Shown piece after piece: positions 1-8,675 of a stretch of 64,000 nt of DNA. Positions within the stretch are counted from its first letter, which is position 1. Every line of letters begins with the position of its first letter. This stretch comes from Acidimangrovimonas sediminis (lineage in GTDB: Bacteria; Pseudomonadota; Alphaproteobacteria; Rhodobacterales; Rhodobacteraceae). Made by a program: the position numbers and the translations under genes. The DNA lies in assembly GCF_002871005.1 (NCBI RefSeq), contig NZ_PHSN01000005.1:1-64000 (forward strand), written 5' to 3'. The notes beneath the pieces were generated by a model that made no database searches, was not told the DNA's origin, and was given only the letters and a program-made list of their open reading frames with translations.

Positions 1-105
1 TTCAGGGAGGAGGAGGGGCGTCGAAACGCGCGCTACGGGGCGTTGAGCGGAGGGGGGCGACAGGCTATCCTTCGCCATGGCCTGACGATCCGGGGAGGGG
101 ATCCG

Positions 106-1173
106 ATGCGCATCCTCCTGATCCTCGGCGCGGTGCTGGCGCCACGGGTGGCCGTTGCTGCGGCTACGGTTGCGGCCCCGGGCGGGGTGCCGGACGGTAT
201 TCCCGCGGGTTTCTGGGGCTTCAACCCGGTGATCGTGGGTGCGCTGGCGCTGGTGGCCTGGACCTACATGCAAGGGGTAGAGCGGCTTGAGCGGCGCGGA
301 CGGCCCGTTGCCTGGGGACGGCAGGCGGCGGTTTACGCGGGGCTCCTGACGCTGTGGGCGGCGCTGCAATCGCCGCTGGCGTCCTGGGCCGGCGACAGTT
401 TCGAGGGGCAGGCCTGGCAGGGGTTTGCGCTGCGCCTTCTCGGCCCGCTTCTGTTCTTTCTGGGCACGCCGCAATCAGCGTTGATCGCGGGGCTGCCACG
501 GTGGGGACGGCGGGCATTGGCGCGACGTCTGCCGCACCGTGGGCGCATCCGGCGGGGTCTGCGGGCGGCGGCGCGGCCAGTCCCGGCGACACTGGGGCTG
601 ATCCTGGGACTGGGGGTCTGGTGTCTGCCGGCGATGCAGGCCGTGTCGGGGCAGGCCGTGGCGGGGCAGGCGGTCGGGGGAACGTTGATGCAGGCCACCT
701 GGCTGGCCTCTGGCCTTCTGTTCTTCGCCACGCTGTTCCACCCGCAGGATGCGCCGCATGGCCCGCCGCATGCGCGCCGGCAGGCGATGCTGATCGCAGC
801 GGCGCTTGCGCAGCTTCTGATCGGTGCGGCGCTGACGATGAAACCGATGCTGCTCTACCGCTTCGGTCGGGGGCTGGGCGACGAGGCAGCGGGGGGCTAC
901 GTCATCTGGACGCCCTCGTGTTTCCTGCTGCTCGCCGCTATCCTGATCGTCGTGCACCAGTGGAATGCCGCGGAGGAGCGCCGCTGGGCCCGGGCACAGC
1001 GCGGCGGCCTGTCCAACGCGGAGATGATGGCGCTGATGCCGCAGACGGCGGAGGAATTGCGGCTGGCCGTCGCCCCGCGCAACCGCCGCACCGCCTATGG
1101 CCTTGGGCTGATCCCGCTCTTGATGTTCGTCACCCTCTTCGCCACGGTCGAGACGGTGCGGATGATTGGCTGA
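106..1173 (+). CDS. CtaG-like cytochrome oxidase assembly membrane protein
   Basis: Predicted integral membrane protein of 355 residues resembling the caa3-type CtaG family, which assists cytochrome c oxidase assembly in the inner membrane. A hydrophobic N-terminal segment (about residues 1-20) is followed by about six more hydrophobic stretches. The family-like block SPLASWAGD...LLGPLLFFLGTP sits near residues 85-120. The ATG at 106 is chosen because GGGGAGGGG lies just upstream and the protein then begins with a signal-like MRILLILGAVLA. An upstream in-frame start at 43 would add a poor 21-residue leader. The His/Met-rich segment usually seen after SPL in CtaG proteins is absent, so the family call is moderate. 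The gene stands alone before a convergent transporter operon. Confidence 0.6.
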   Translation: MRILLILGAVLAPRVAVAAATVAAPGGVPDGIPAGFWGFNPVIVGALALVAWTYMQGVERLERRGRPVAWGRQAAVYAGLLTLWAALQSPLASWAGDSFEGQAWQGFALRLLGPLLFFLGTPQSALIAGLPRWGRRALARRLPHRGRIRRGLRAAARPVPATLGLILGLGVWCLPAMQAVSGQAVAGQAVGGTLMQATWLASGLLFFATLFHPQDAPHGPPHARRQAMLIAAALAQLLIGAALTMKPMLLYRFGRGLGDEAAGGYVIWTPSCFLLLAAILIVVHQWNAAEERRWARAQRGGLSNAEMMALMPQTAEELRLAVAPRNRRTAYGLGLIPLLMFVTLFATVETVRMIG

Positions 1174-1311
1174 GCGGACGATGCGCGGGCACGCAGCCCG
1201 CACCACGTCGCCGCAAGGGCGGAGATCCGCCCGGGCCGCAATCAAAAACCGCCGCGGGGTTTCCCTCGCGACGGTGTTGTCTTTCGGGACGGGCAGGGGC
1301 CGAAAGTGGCC

Positions 1312-2301
1312 TCAGCGCCCCCGGATCCGCGGGTCGAGCGCGTCGCGCAGTCCGTCGCCGATGTAGTTGACCGACAGCACGGTGAGCGAGATCGCCAGGC
1401 CCGGCCAGATCACCAGCCCCGGGGTCTGCTGCATGTACTCGATCCCGTCGTAAAGCAGGCGCCCCCAAGTCGGGAAGTCCGGCGGGAAGCCGAGGCCGAG
1501 GAACGAGAGCACCGATTCCGTGATGATCGCCTGCGCGATCCCCAGCGTCGCCGCCACCATCACCGGCGACAGCACGTTGGGCAGGATGTGGCGCATGATC
1601 ATGCGGAAGTTCGGCGTGCCGATCGAGCGGGCGGCGAGGACGAACTCGCGCTCCTTGATCGCCAGCACCTCGCCGCGCACGATCCGCGCGGCGTGCATCC
1701 AGCTCGTCACGCCGATCGCGGACACGATCAGCGCGAAGATCCCCATGTTGACGCCCATGATGGCCGAGAGCGGCTGACGGAAGAGCATGACCATGACCAG
1801 CAGGAGCGGCAGCACCGGCAGCGCCAGAAACAGGTCGGTCAGCCGCATCAGCGGCCCGTCCAGCGCCTTGGAATAGCCGGCAAGCACCCCCACCAGCGTG
1901 CCGAGGAAGATCGAGATCACCATGGCCACGATGCCCACCGCGATCGAGATCCGCCCGCCGGTCATCATCCGCGCCAGCATGTCCCGGCCCAGCGGATCCG
2001 TGCCCAGCGGGTGGGACAGACTGGGGCCCGCGCTCATCGCCTCGAAGTCGATGTAGGAGGGCGAGAAGGTCCAGACATAGGGGCCGAAGACCACCATCAC
2101 GAAGATCACGATGAAGACCGCGGCGCCGGACATGGCGCCCTTGTGGGTCTTGAACTGGTCCCAGACGTCCCACCACTGGTTGCGGGGCGGGGCGATGTGC
2201 TGCGCCAGATCCTCGGCGGGGGCGTGATCCGGGCCCAGGGTCGCCTCGGCGTTCAACCCCTCGGCCACGGCGCGCGGATCCTTCTTGTTCGGTTCAGTCA
2301 T
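1312..2301 (-). CDS. Peptide-type ABC transporter permease, DppC-like
   Basis: Second inner-membrane permease (329 residues) of an oligopeptide/dipeptide-type importer. An N-terminal cytoplasmic stretch of about 45 residues precedes a first membrane helix (AAVFIVIFVMVVFGPYVW), then the DppC signature HPLGTDPLGRDMLARM near residues 98-113. The binding-protein-dependent transport core follows, with an EAA-type loop (EFVLAARSIGTPNFRMIMRH) and a C-terminal YIGDGLRDALDPRIRGR ending typical of DppC/OppC. It is the last gene of the minus-strand operon and overlaps the upstream permease by 8 bases, suggesting translational coupling. The substrate cannot be read from the permease. Confidence 0.9.
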   Translation of the reverse strand: MTEPNKKDPRAVAEGLNAEATLGPDHAPAEDLAQHIAPPRNQWWDVWDQFKTHKGAMSGAAVFIVIFVMVVFGPYVWTFSPSYIDFEAMSAGPSLSHPLGTDPLGRDMLARMMTGGRISIAVGIVAMVISIFLGTLVGVLAGYSKALDGPLMRLTDLFLALPVLPLLLVMVMLFRQPLSAIMGVNMGIFALIVSAIGVTSWMHAARIVRGEVLAIKEREFVLAARSIGTPNFRMIMRHILPNVLSPVMVAATLGIAQAIITESVLSFLGLGFPPDFPTWGRLLYDGIEYMQQTPGLVIWPGLAISLTVLSVNYIGDGLRDALDPRIRGR

Positions 2302-3301
2302 AGCGGATTCTCGGATCGAGAACGCCGTAGAGCAGGTCGGCGATCAGGTTGAAGACGACGATCAGCACGGCGAAGATGAAGGTCAGGGTCTGCACCATCG
2401 GCAGATCGTTCGAGTAGATGGCCGAGATCAGCAGCTGGCCGATCCCGTTCACCAGGAAGATCTGCTCGGTCACGATGGCGCCGCCGAAGATCGCGGGGAC
2501 CCCCAGCGCGATCACCGTGATCACCGGGATCATTGAGTTGCGCAGCACGTGGGTCATCACCACGACCCACTCGGTCATTCCCTTGGCCCGCGCGGTGCGG
2601 ACGTAATCCTGGGAAAGGTTGTCGAGCATCGACGAGCGCAGGTAGCGGCTGATCTGGCTGGTGGTCTGGATCGCCAGCACGAGGACGGGCATCACCATCT
2701 GCCGGAGCTGCTCGACGAAGCTGTGCCAGTCGTTCACCTGCAGGTTGGTATCGTAGATCGCCGGGAACCAGCCGAGGTAGACCGAGAAGACGAGGATCAC
2801 CAGCACGCCCGAAAAGAACGGCGGCACGGCGAGGCCCAGCATCGAGGCGAAGGTGCCTACCTGGTCGAAGACCGAGTATTGCCGGTAGGCCGACAGGATC
2901 CCGATCGGCAGCGCGATCAGCACGCCCACGACATAGGCCAGGCCGACGACCCACAGCGTCTGCGGGATCCGCTGCGCGATGATGTCGAACACGGGAGAGC
3001 GCGTCTGCCACGAGATGATGCGCTGCATCCCGTCCGAGAAATGGGTGCCGAAGAGCACGTCGAAGAGGTGCAGCGGCTCGACCCAGAAGAATTCCTTGAG
3101 CCACAGGATGTATTGCACCAGCAGCGGCTTGTTGACGCCGAGGGCCTCGCGCATCTTGGCGCGCACCTCCGGCGGAATGGTCAGCGGCAGATCGCCCAGC
3201 GGGTTACCCGGCGCAAGCTTGAGCAGCGCGAAGATGATCAGGCTGATGAACAAAAGCGTCGGGATCGCGAGTATCAGCCGTCGGATCGTGTAGTTGAGCA
3301 T
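2294..3301 (-). CDS. Peptide-type ABC transporter permease, DppB-like
   Basis: First permease (335 residues) of the same importer. It opens with the DppB-type start MLNYTIRRLILAIPTLLFIS, a first membrane helix, then a long periplasmic loop with LAPGNPLGDL. The core has several membrane segments and the EAA motif region DYVRTARAKGMTEWVVVMTH. It ends in LLYGVLDPRIRYD, the usual DppB tail. It forms a hetero-dimeric channel with the DppC-like partner, whose start overlaps its stop by 8 bases. A 125-base spacer separates it from the binding-protein gene upstream, a common arrangement that lets the binding protein be made in excess. Confidence 0.9.
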   Translation of the reverse strand: MLNYTIRRLILAIPTLLFISLIIFALLKLAPGNPLGDLPLTIPPEVRAKMREALGVNKPLLVQYILWLKEFFWVEPLHLFDVLFGTHFSDGMQRIISWQTRSPVFDIIAQRIPQTLWVVGLAYVVGVLIALPIGILSAYRQYSVFDQVGTFASMLGLAVPPFFSGVLVILVFSVYLGWFPAIYDTNLQVNDWHSFVEQLRQMVMPVLVLAIQTTSQISRYLRSSMLDNLSQDYVRTARAKGMTEWVVVMTHVLRNSMIPVITVIALGVPAIFGGAIVTEQIFLVNGIGQLLISAIYSNDLPMVQTLTFIFAVLIVVFNLIADLLYGVLDPRIRYD

Positions 3302-3426
3302 TGGCTGCCCCTGTCAGGTGCCCTGGTATGACCCAGCCCGCGGCGGCTGCCGCAAGGACCGGTCGGGTTGAGTGGGCGCGCCCCGCGCCGAAAGGATCGG
3401 TGGGGCAGGGCGCGCCGCGGGCATCG

Positions 3427-5148
3427 TTACTTCTTGCGATACCAGTCCTGGATGTTCCACATCTCGGAATCCCAGGTGTTCAGGATGTCGCCGCCCAGCG
3501 TGTTCGACACGGCCGAGTCACGGCCACGCCAGACCAGCGGAAGCATCGCGTACTGGCTGTCGGGCTGGCCGACGGTCAGGATGGCGTTCAGCTTCTTGAC
3601 GATATCGCCGCGCTTCGCGATCTCCGAGGTCTTGCCGAGTTCGGCGATCAGCTCGTCATACTTCTTCGAGCAGAAGCGGGTGATGTTCTCGCCCTGCCAC
3701 TGGGTCGCCGGACGCGGAGCCTTGTCGCAGGTGTATTGCGCGACGTAGGAGCCCGGATCGGCGCCCGAGAAGTTGTTGGCGTACATCTCGGCGTCGGCAT
3801 AGAACTTCTGGAACGTGTCGGGAGACCCCGCATCGCCGCCGAAGAAGACCGAGCCGTTGACGTTCTTCAGCTGGGTGTCGACGCCGATCTGCTTCCACCA
3901 CTGCTTGATGACAGCCTGGAACTGCTGGCGGACCGAGTTGGTCGAGGTCTGGAACAGCAGCGAGAGTTTCTTGCCGTCCTTGTGGCGGAAACCGTCCGAG
4001 CCCATTTTCCAGCCGGCTTCATCCAGCAGCTTCTTGGCGGCCGGGATGTCCTGCTTGAGGCAGGCGGTGTTCTTGGCATCGGCGAATGCGGCGGGTGCGG
4101 GCACCCAGTTGCAGGTCGCGCGGCCCATCTCGCCATAGCCGATCTTGCTCAGCACGTTGCGGTCGATCGCCAGCGACAGCGCCTTGCGCACCTTGATGTC
4201 CGACAGGATCGGGTGCGGCTTCTTCGCGGTCGACCGCTCGTCCGACGGCAGGTTCGGATCGGGGTCGGTCAGGTTGAGCTGGATACGCTCGACCAGCGTA
4301 CCGAAGCCGACCTTGAGCTTGCCCTTGCCGTTTTTCTCCATGTCCGACAGGACCTTGGGCGACAGCTGCAGGTTCCAGCCATAGTCGTATTCGCCGGTCT
4401 GCAGAACGGCGCGCGCCGCGGCCATGGCGTCGCCGCCACCCTTGAAGTTGATGTGGGCGAAGTGCGGCTTGTTCGGGTCGCGGTAGTTCGGGTTCACGTC
4501 GAACTGGATGGTGTCGTTCGGCTTGAACTCGGCCACCTTGAACGGGCCGGTGCCGATCGGGTTGAAGTTCTGCTGGGTGCAGCTCGAGGCGTTGGCGCCG
4601 AGGCAGTCGGCGAATTGCTTGGCCTGAAGCACCGGGCTTTCCGAGGTGACGAACGGGCCATAGGGCACCGGCGTCGGTTCCTTGAAGGTGATCTTCACGG
4701 TGTAATCGTCGATCTTGTCGATCGATTTCACGCCCTCGAAGTGGCTGAGCTGCGCGCAACCGCCGTTCGGGTCCATGCAGTACTTGCCGGTGAAGACGAC
4801 GTCGTCAGCGGTGAAGGGGGTACCGTCCGACCACTTGATGTCCTTCTTCAGGTGCCAGGTGATCGAGGTCAGATCCTTCGCGATGCCGCCGTTCTCGACC
4901 GTCGGGATCTCCGTCGCGAGGCGCGGGAACATCTTGCCGTTCTGGTCGTAGCCGGCCAGCGGCTCAAGCACGATCGACGAGGATTCGATATCCTTGGTGC
5001 CGCCCGAGAGGTACGGGTTCAGGGTCGACGGCGCCTGCCAGTAGAGGACGTTGGCGGTGCCATCGGTCCCGCGTCCCTCTGCCGCGTGCGCCATCGGGGC
5101 CGCGGCCAATGCGGCCGCCGCGCCCAAAAGGGCCATTCTGAGTTTCAT
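3427..5148 (-). CDS. Peptide-type ABC transporter substrate-binding protein
   Basis: Periplasmic solute-binding protein of the SBP_bac_5 family, 573 residues, slightly longer than the usual 520-550. It has a classic Sec signal peptide (MKLRMALLGAAAALAAAPMAHA, cut before AEGRG). Family features follow: TLNPYLSGGTKD near the mature N-terminus, PIGTGPFKVAEFKPND in the middle, and a two-lobe length. The ATG at 5148 is preferred. A GTG at 5157 is open in frame but lies inside the Shine-Dalgarno stretch AGGAGTGG, so it is unlikely to be used. The gene lies third in the order ATPase-ATPase-binding protein-permease-permease. The substrate is probably a peptide or acylated amino acid, judged only from neighbouring hydrolases. 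Confidence 0.9.
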   Translation of the reverse strand: MKLRMALLGAAAALAAAPMAHAAEGRGTDGTANVLYWQAPSTLNPYLSGGTKDIESSSIVLEPLAGYDQNGKMFPRLATEIPTVENGGIAKDLTSITWHLKKDIKWSDGTPFTADDVVFTGKYCMDPNGGCAQLSHFEGVKSIDKIDDYTVKITFKEPTPVPYGPFVTSESPVLQAKQFADCLGANASSCTQQNFNPIGTGPFKVAEFKPNDTIQFDVNPNYRDPNKPHFAHINFKGGGDAMAAARAVLQTGEYDYGWNLQLSPKVLSDMEKNGKGKLKVGFGTLVERIQLNLTDPDPNLPSDERSTAKKPHPILSDIKVRKALSLAIDRNVLSKIGYGEMGRATCNWVPAPAAFADAKNTACLKQDIPAAKKLLDEAGWKMGSDGFRHKDGKKLSLLFQTSTNSVRQQFQAVIKQWWKQIGVDTQLKNVNGSVFFGGDAGSPDTFQKFYADAEMYANNFSGADPGSYVAQYTCDKAPRPATQWQGENITRFCSKKYDELIAELGKTSEIAKRGDIVKKLNAILTVGQPDSQYAMLPLVWRGRDSAVSNTLGGDILNTWDSEMWNIQDWYRKK

Positions 5149-5214
5149 TAAGTCCACTCCTCGTTGGTTGAGCTCTTCAGCCTCATGGCTTTTTTGAGGG
5201 CGGTTGATCCGCCG

Positions 5215-6261
5215 CTATCTTGTTGTCTCGCCGTACAGGTGGCAGGCCACGAAGCGGCCGGGCCGAACCTGCCGGAACTCGGGTTCCACGTCCTTGCAGA
5301 CGTCCATCACCTTGGGGCAGCGGGTGCAGAAGTTGCAGCCCTTCGGCGGGTTGGCGGGCGAGGGGACGTCGCCGCGCAGGATGATCCGCTCGCGCCGGGT
5401 CTCGGTCGCCGGGTCCGGGTCGGGGACCGCGGACAGGAGCGCCTCGGTATAGGGGTGCAGCGGCTCTTCGTAGAGCGCGTCGCGCGGCGCGAGTTCCGCC
5501 ATCTGGCCAAGGTACATCACCGCCACGCGGTCGGCGATGTGGCGCACCATCGACAGGTCGTGGCTGATGAACAGGTAGGTCAGGCCCAGCCGGTCCTGCA
5601 ATTCCTCGAGCAGGTTCACCACCTGCGCCTGGATCGACACGTCGAGCGCGGCGATCGGCTCGTCGCAGACGATGAACTTGGGGTTCAGCGCCAAGGCCCG
5701 GGCAATCCCGATCCGCTGCCGCTGGCCGCCGGAAAATTCATGCGGATAGCGGTTGGCAAAGCGGCGGTTCAGACCCACCGCATCCATCAGCTCGTAGATC
5801 CGGTCGAGCTTTTCCTTCTTGGAAAGCTTGGTGTGCTCGTCCAGCGGCTCGCGGATGATCGAGGCCACGGTCATGCGGGGATTGAGGCTTGCCTGCGGAT
5901 CCTGGAACACCATCTGCATCGTCGGGCGCATCTTGCGCACGATGCCGGCGTCGGCCTTGGCAATCTCCTGCCCGTCGATCTTCACCATGCCGTCGGTGAC
6001 GTCGTAGAGCCGCAGCACCGCGCGGCCCGTCGTCGACTTGCCGCAGCCCGATTCGCCGACAAGGCCCAGCGTCTCCCCCTCGTAGATGTCGAAGCTGAGG
6101 TTATCCACGGCCTTCACGTCGCCCACCTTGCGGCGCAGCACGCCCGCAGTGATGGGGAAGTACATCTTCAGTCCGCGCACCTCGACCAGCTTGCGGCCAC
6201 GGTGAACCTCGTGGTGGACCAACACCTCGCCGCCGTCCTGGTGGTCGTCGCCGTCAAGCAT
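5215..6261 (-). CDS. Peptide-type ABC transporter ATP-binding protein, DppF-like
   Basis: Cytoplasmic ATPase (348 residues) of the importer. Walker A GESGCGKS lies near residues 69-76, the signature [14 protein letters not shown] and Walker [13 protein letters not shown] in the middle. The C-terminal oligopeptide/dipeptide domain carries [14 protein letters not shown], a cysteine-rich motif typical of DppD/DppF proteins that often bind an Fe-S cluster. The open frame extends upstream to 6366, but the ATG at 6261 fits because it overlaps the preceding ATPase stop by 8 bases, the same spacing as between the two permease genes. Confidence 0.9.
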   Translation of the reverse strand: MLDGDDHQDGGEVLVHHEVHRGRKLVEVRGLKMYFPITAGVLRRKVGDVKAVDNLSFDIYEGETLGLVGESGCGKSTTGRAVLRLYDVTDGMVKIDGQEIAKADAGIVRKMRPTMQMVFQDPQASLNPRMTVASIIREPLDEHTKLSKKEKLDRIYELMDAVGLNRRFANRYPHEFSGGQRQRIGIARALALNPKFIVCDEPIAALDVSIQAQVVNLLEELQDRLGLTYLFISHDLSMVRHIADRVAVMYLGQMAELAPRDALYEEPLHPYTEALLSAVPDPDPATETRRERIILRGDVPSPANPPKGCNFCTRCPKVMDVCKDVEPEFRQVRPGRFVACHLYGETTR

Positions 6262-7261
6262 CGCGCTCGCTCCCCGTATCGGGATTCCAGAAACAGGCCA
6301 CGTCGTGGCCGGTGGTGCCGACCGGCACGCGCTGCGGATTCTCGGTGGCGCAGCGTGCGAAGGCATGGGCGCAACGGTCGCGGAAGGCGCAGGCAGACGG
6401 CTCCGACATCAGGATCGGCGGCTGCCCCTCGATCACGTTGAGCTTGGGGTCACGCTCCCCATGCACCTTCGGCACGGTCTTCAGCAGTGCCCGGGTGTAG
6501 GGGTGCTGCGGGTTGGCGAACAATTCGCGCGACGGCGCCTGTTCGACCACCTGTCCGCCGTACATCACCATCACCCGGTCGGCGATCCCTGCGATCACGC
6601 CAAGGTCGTGGGTGATCCAGACGATCGCCATGCCCAGCTTCTCGCGCAGGTCCTTCACCAGCTCGAGGATCTGCGCCTGGATCGTCACGTCGAGCGCGGT
6701 CGTCGGCTCGTCCGCGATCAGCACCTTCGGGTCGCAGGCCAGCGCGATCGCGATCATCACGCGCTGCCGCATACCGCCCGAGAACTGGTGCGGGTAATCC
6801 TTCAGCCGGCGCGCGGCATCCGGGATGCCCACCAGCTCCAGCAGTTCCGCCGCCCGCTTGCGCGCCTGGCCCTTCTTCATCCCCATGTGCTTGCGCAGCG
6901 GCTCCATCAGCTGGAAGCCCACGGTGAACACCGGGTTGAGCGAGGTCATCGGGTCCTGGAAGATGAACCCGATCCGCGCGCCCCGGATCTCGCGCAGAGT
7001 CTCGGCCGAGGCGGTGCGCAGGTCATGACCGTCGAACAGGATCTGCCCGCCCGATACATCCGCGGGCGGCGAGGGCAGCAGCCCGATCAGCGACATCATG
7101 GTGACGGATTTGCCCGAGCCACTTTCGCCGACAACGCCCAAAAGTTCACCAGGGCGTAGTTCGAAGCTGACCGAGTTCACCGCGTGAACCTGGCCGCCAC
7201 GTGTCTTGAATGTGGTTTTCAGGCCCTTGACTTCAAGGACTGGAAGCGCCCCATCGGGCAT
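6254..7261 (-). CDS. Peptide-type ABC transporter ATP-binding protein, DppD-like
   Basis: First gene of the transporter operon (335 residues). Walker A GESGSGKS is at about residues 45-52, the signature [15 protein letters not shown] and Walker [13 protein letters not shown] follow, and the C-terminal domain has the [14 protein letters not shown] cysteine cluster. It pairs with the DppF-like ATPase downstream. The start ATG at 7261 is preceded on the minus strand by GGGGAG at good spacing. Upstream lies a 222-base divergent region shared with the deacetylase gene, so both units may be controlled from there. Confidence 0.9.
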   Translation of the reverse strand: MPDGALPVLEVKGLKTTFKTRGGQVHAVNSVSFELRPGELLGVVGESGSGKSVTMMSLIGLLPSPPADVSGGQILFDGHDLRTASAETLREIRGARIGFIFQDPMTSLNPVFTVGFQLMEPLRKHMGMKKGQARKRAAELLELVGIPDAARRLKDYPHQFSGGMRQRVMIAIALACDPKVLIADEPTTALDVTIQAQILELVKDLREKLGMAIVWITHDLGVIAGIADRVMVMYGGQVVEQAPSRELFANPQHPYTRALLKTVPKVHGERDPKLNVIEGQPPILMSEPSACAFRDRCAHAFARCATENPQRVPVGTTGHDVACFWNPDTGSERDA

Positions 7262-7483
7262 ATGTCACTCCCCAACCTGTTGGTTTTGTTGGTATTTTTA
7301 TAAGGCGCGGGGTCGTTGCCCTGCCGCGTTCTTCGGTCAGTGATAACAAATTCCATCCCATGGGCAAGAACCTTTCTGGAGATGGTCCGCCTTCCGAGGC
7401 GAGTGCCTAAGGATAGGGCAGACCTCTTGACCTTTGGTCATGCGGGTCGCAGGTTCGAAAGCGAAACCGCCAAGGATCCCCCC
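7262..7483. promoter_or_regulatory. Divergent promoter region between the ABC importer operon and the deacetylase
   Basis: This 222-base gap separates two divergently transcribed units. Near the transporter start it holds a short A/T-rich patch (about 7278-7302) with CTTATAAAAAT on the minus strand, a plausible -10 region, and CCAAC/GTTGG words on both strands (AACCAACAGGTTGG). No clear -35 box is visible. The part near the deacetylase has no convincing promoter and only a weak AAGGAT ribosome site before its ATG. Confidence 0.4.
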
Positions 7484-8647
7484 ATGCCCACCCGCCTGTC
7501 CGCCCGCGAGCTCCTTGAAAAGCTTGTGTCCTTTCCGACCGTGAGCCGCGACTCGAACCTCGATCTCGTCCAGTGGGTGGAGGGATATCTGGCGGACTGG
7601 GGCGTCACTTCGACACGGGTCTACAACCCCGAGGGCAACAAGGCCGCGCTTTACGCCAACGTGGGGCCCGAGGTCGAGGGCGGGGTGGTGCTGTCGGGCC
7701 ACACCGACGTGGTGCCGGTCGATGGCCAGGCCTGGGACAGCGACCCGTTCACGGTGGTGGAGCGCGACGGCAGGCTCTTCGGCCGCGGTGTCTGCGACAT
7801 GAAGGGATTCGATGCGCTGGCGCTCTGGGCGGTGCCGCTGGCCATCGAGGCGGGGGTGAAGCGCCCCCTGCAGATCGCGCTCAGCTACGACGAGGAACTG
7901 GGCTGCATCGGCGCGCCGCCGATGATCGACGAGATGGTGAAGCACCTGCCGAAGGCTGCCGCCGTTGTGGTGGGTGAGCCGTCGATGATGAAGGTGGTGT
8001 CGGGCCACAAGGGGGGCTTTGGCTTTCACACCCATGTGCAGGGTTTCGAAGTGCATTCCTCGATCCTGCACACCGGCGTCTCGGCGATCATGGAGGCGGC
8101 GAAGCTGATCGACTGGGCCAACGCGAAGAACGCGGAAAGCGCGGCGGCCACGCCCTCGCCGCTGGCCGAGGCCTTCGTGCCGCCCTACACCACGGCCCAT
8201 GTCGGCACGATCCAGGGCGGCACGGCGAACAACATCACTGCCAAGGACTGCCGCTTTTCCATGGACTTCCGCCTTGTCCCCGGCGACGACCGCACCACGT
8301 GGGAGGCCGCCTACCGCGACATCGTCGCCAAGGTCGAAGCCGGGATGAAGGCGATCCGCCCCGAGGCCGCGATCACGCTCAACCTGCGCATGGGCATCCC
8401 GCCGCTGAAGCCCGAGGCCGACGGCGCGGCCGAACGCCTGGCACGGCAACTGACCGGCGACAATGCGCCGAACGTCGTCAGCTACGGCACCGAGGCGGGT
8501 CAGTTCCAGCAGCGCGGCTATTCCGCCATCGTTTGCGGCCCCGGCGACATCGCCCAGGCGCACCAGCCGAACGAGTTCCTCGACCTCTCGCAACTGGCCG
8601 CGGGAGAGGACTTCATGCGCAAGCTCGTCGCCCATCTGGCGGCCTGA
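7484..8647 (+). CDS. argE: ArgE-type acetylornithine deacetylase, M20 family
   Basis: Zinc-dependent M20A deacylase of 387 residues, closest to the alphaproteobacterial ArgE type that releases acetate from N-acetylornithine. Metal and catalytic positions are visible: SGHTDVVPVDG (His73, Asp75), GRGVCDMKGFD (Asp105) and SYDEELGCIG (Glu137/Glu138). The ATG at 7484 gives the normal N-terminus MPTRLSARELLEKL. The frame stays open to 7316, but that extra part has no family resemblance. It is followed after 28 bases by a flavoprotein amino-acid oxidoreductase and is divergent from a peptide-type importer. The real substrate here may therefore be another N-acylated amino acid taken from outside. Confidence 0.75.
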   Translation: MPTRLSARELLEKLVSFPTVSRDSNLDLVQWVEGYLADWGVTSTRVYNPEGNKAALYANVGPEVEGGVVLSGHTDVVPVDGQAWDSDPFTVVERDGRLFGRGVCDMKGFDALALWAVPLAIEAGVKRPLQIALSYDEELGCIGAPPMIDEMVKHLPKAAAVVVGEPSMMKVVSGHKGGFGFHTHVQGFEVHSSILHTGVSAIMEAAKLIDWANAKNAESAAATPSPLAEAFVPPYTTAHVGTIQGGTANNITAKDCRFSMDFRLVPGDDRTTWEAAYRDIVAKVEAGMKAIRPEAAITLNLRMGIPPLKPEADGAAERLARQLTGDNAPNVVSYGTEAGQFQQRGYSAIVCGPGDIAQAHQPNEFLDLSQLAAGEDFMRKLVAHLAA

Positions 8648-8675
8648 GCCCGCAGACTGATTCTGGAGACAGGAC

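Noticed and set aside
5149-5157. GTG start for the peptide-binding protein
   Set aside because: The GTG is inside the Shine-Dalgarno region AGGAGTGG, and the ATG at 5148 has correct spacing and gives a normal signal peptide.
7452-7459. Possible tRNA T-loop GGTTCGAA (also at 46208-46215)
   Set aside because: Neither place has flanking 5-bp T-stem pairing, an anticodon arm or a matching acceptor stem.
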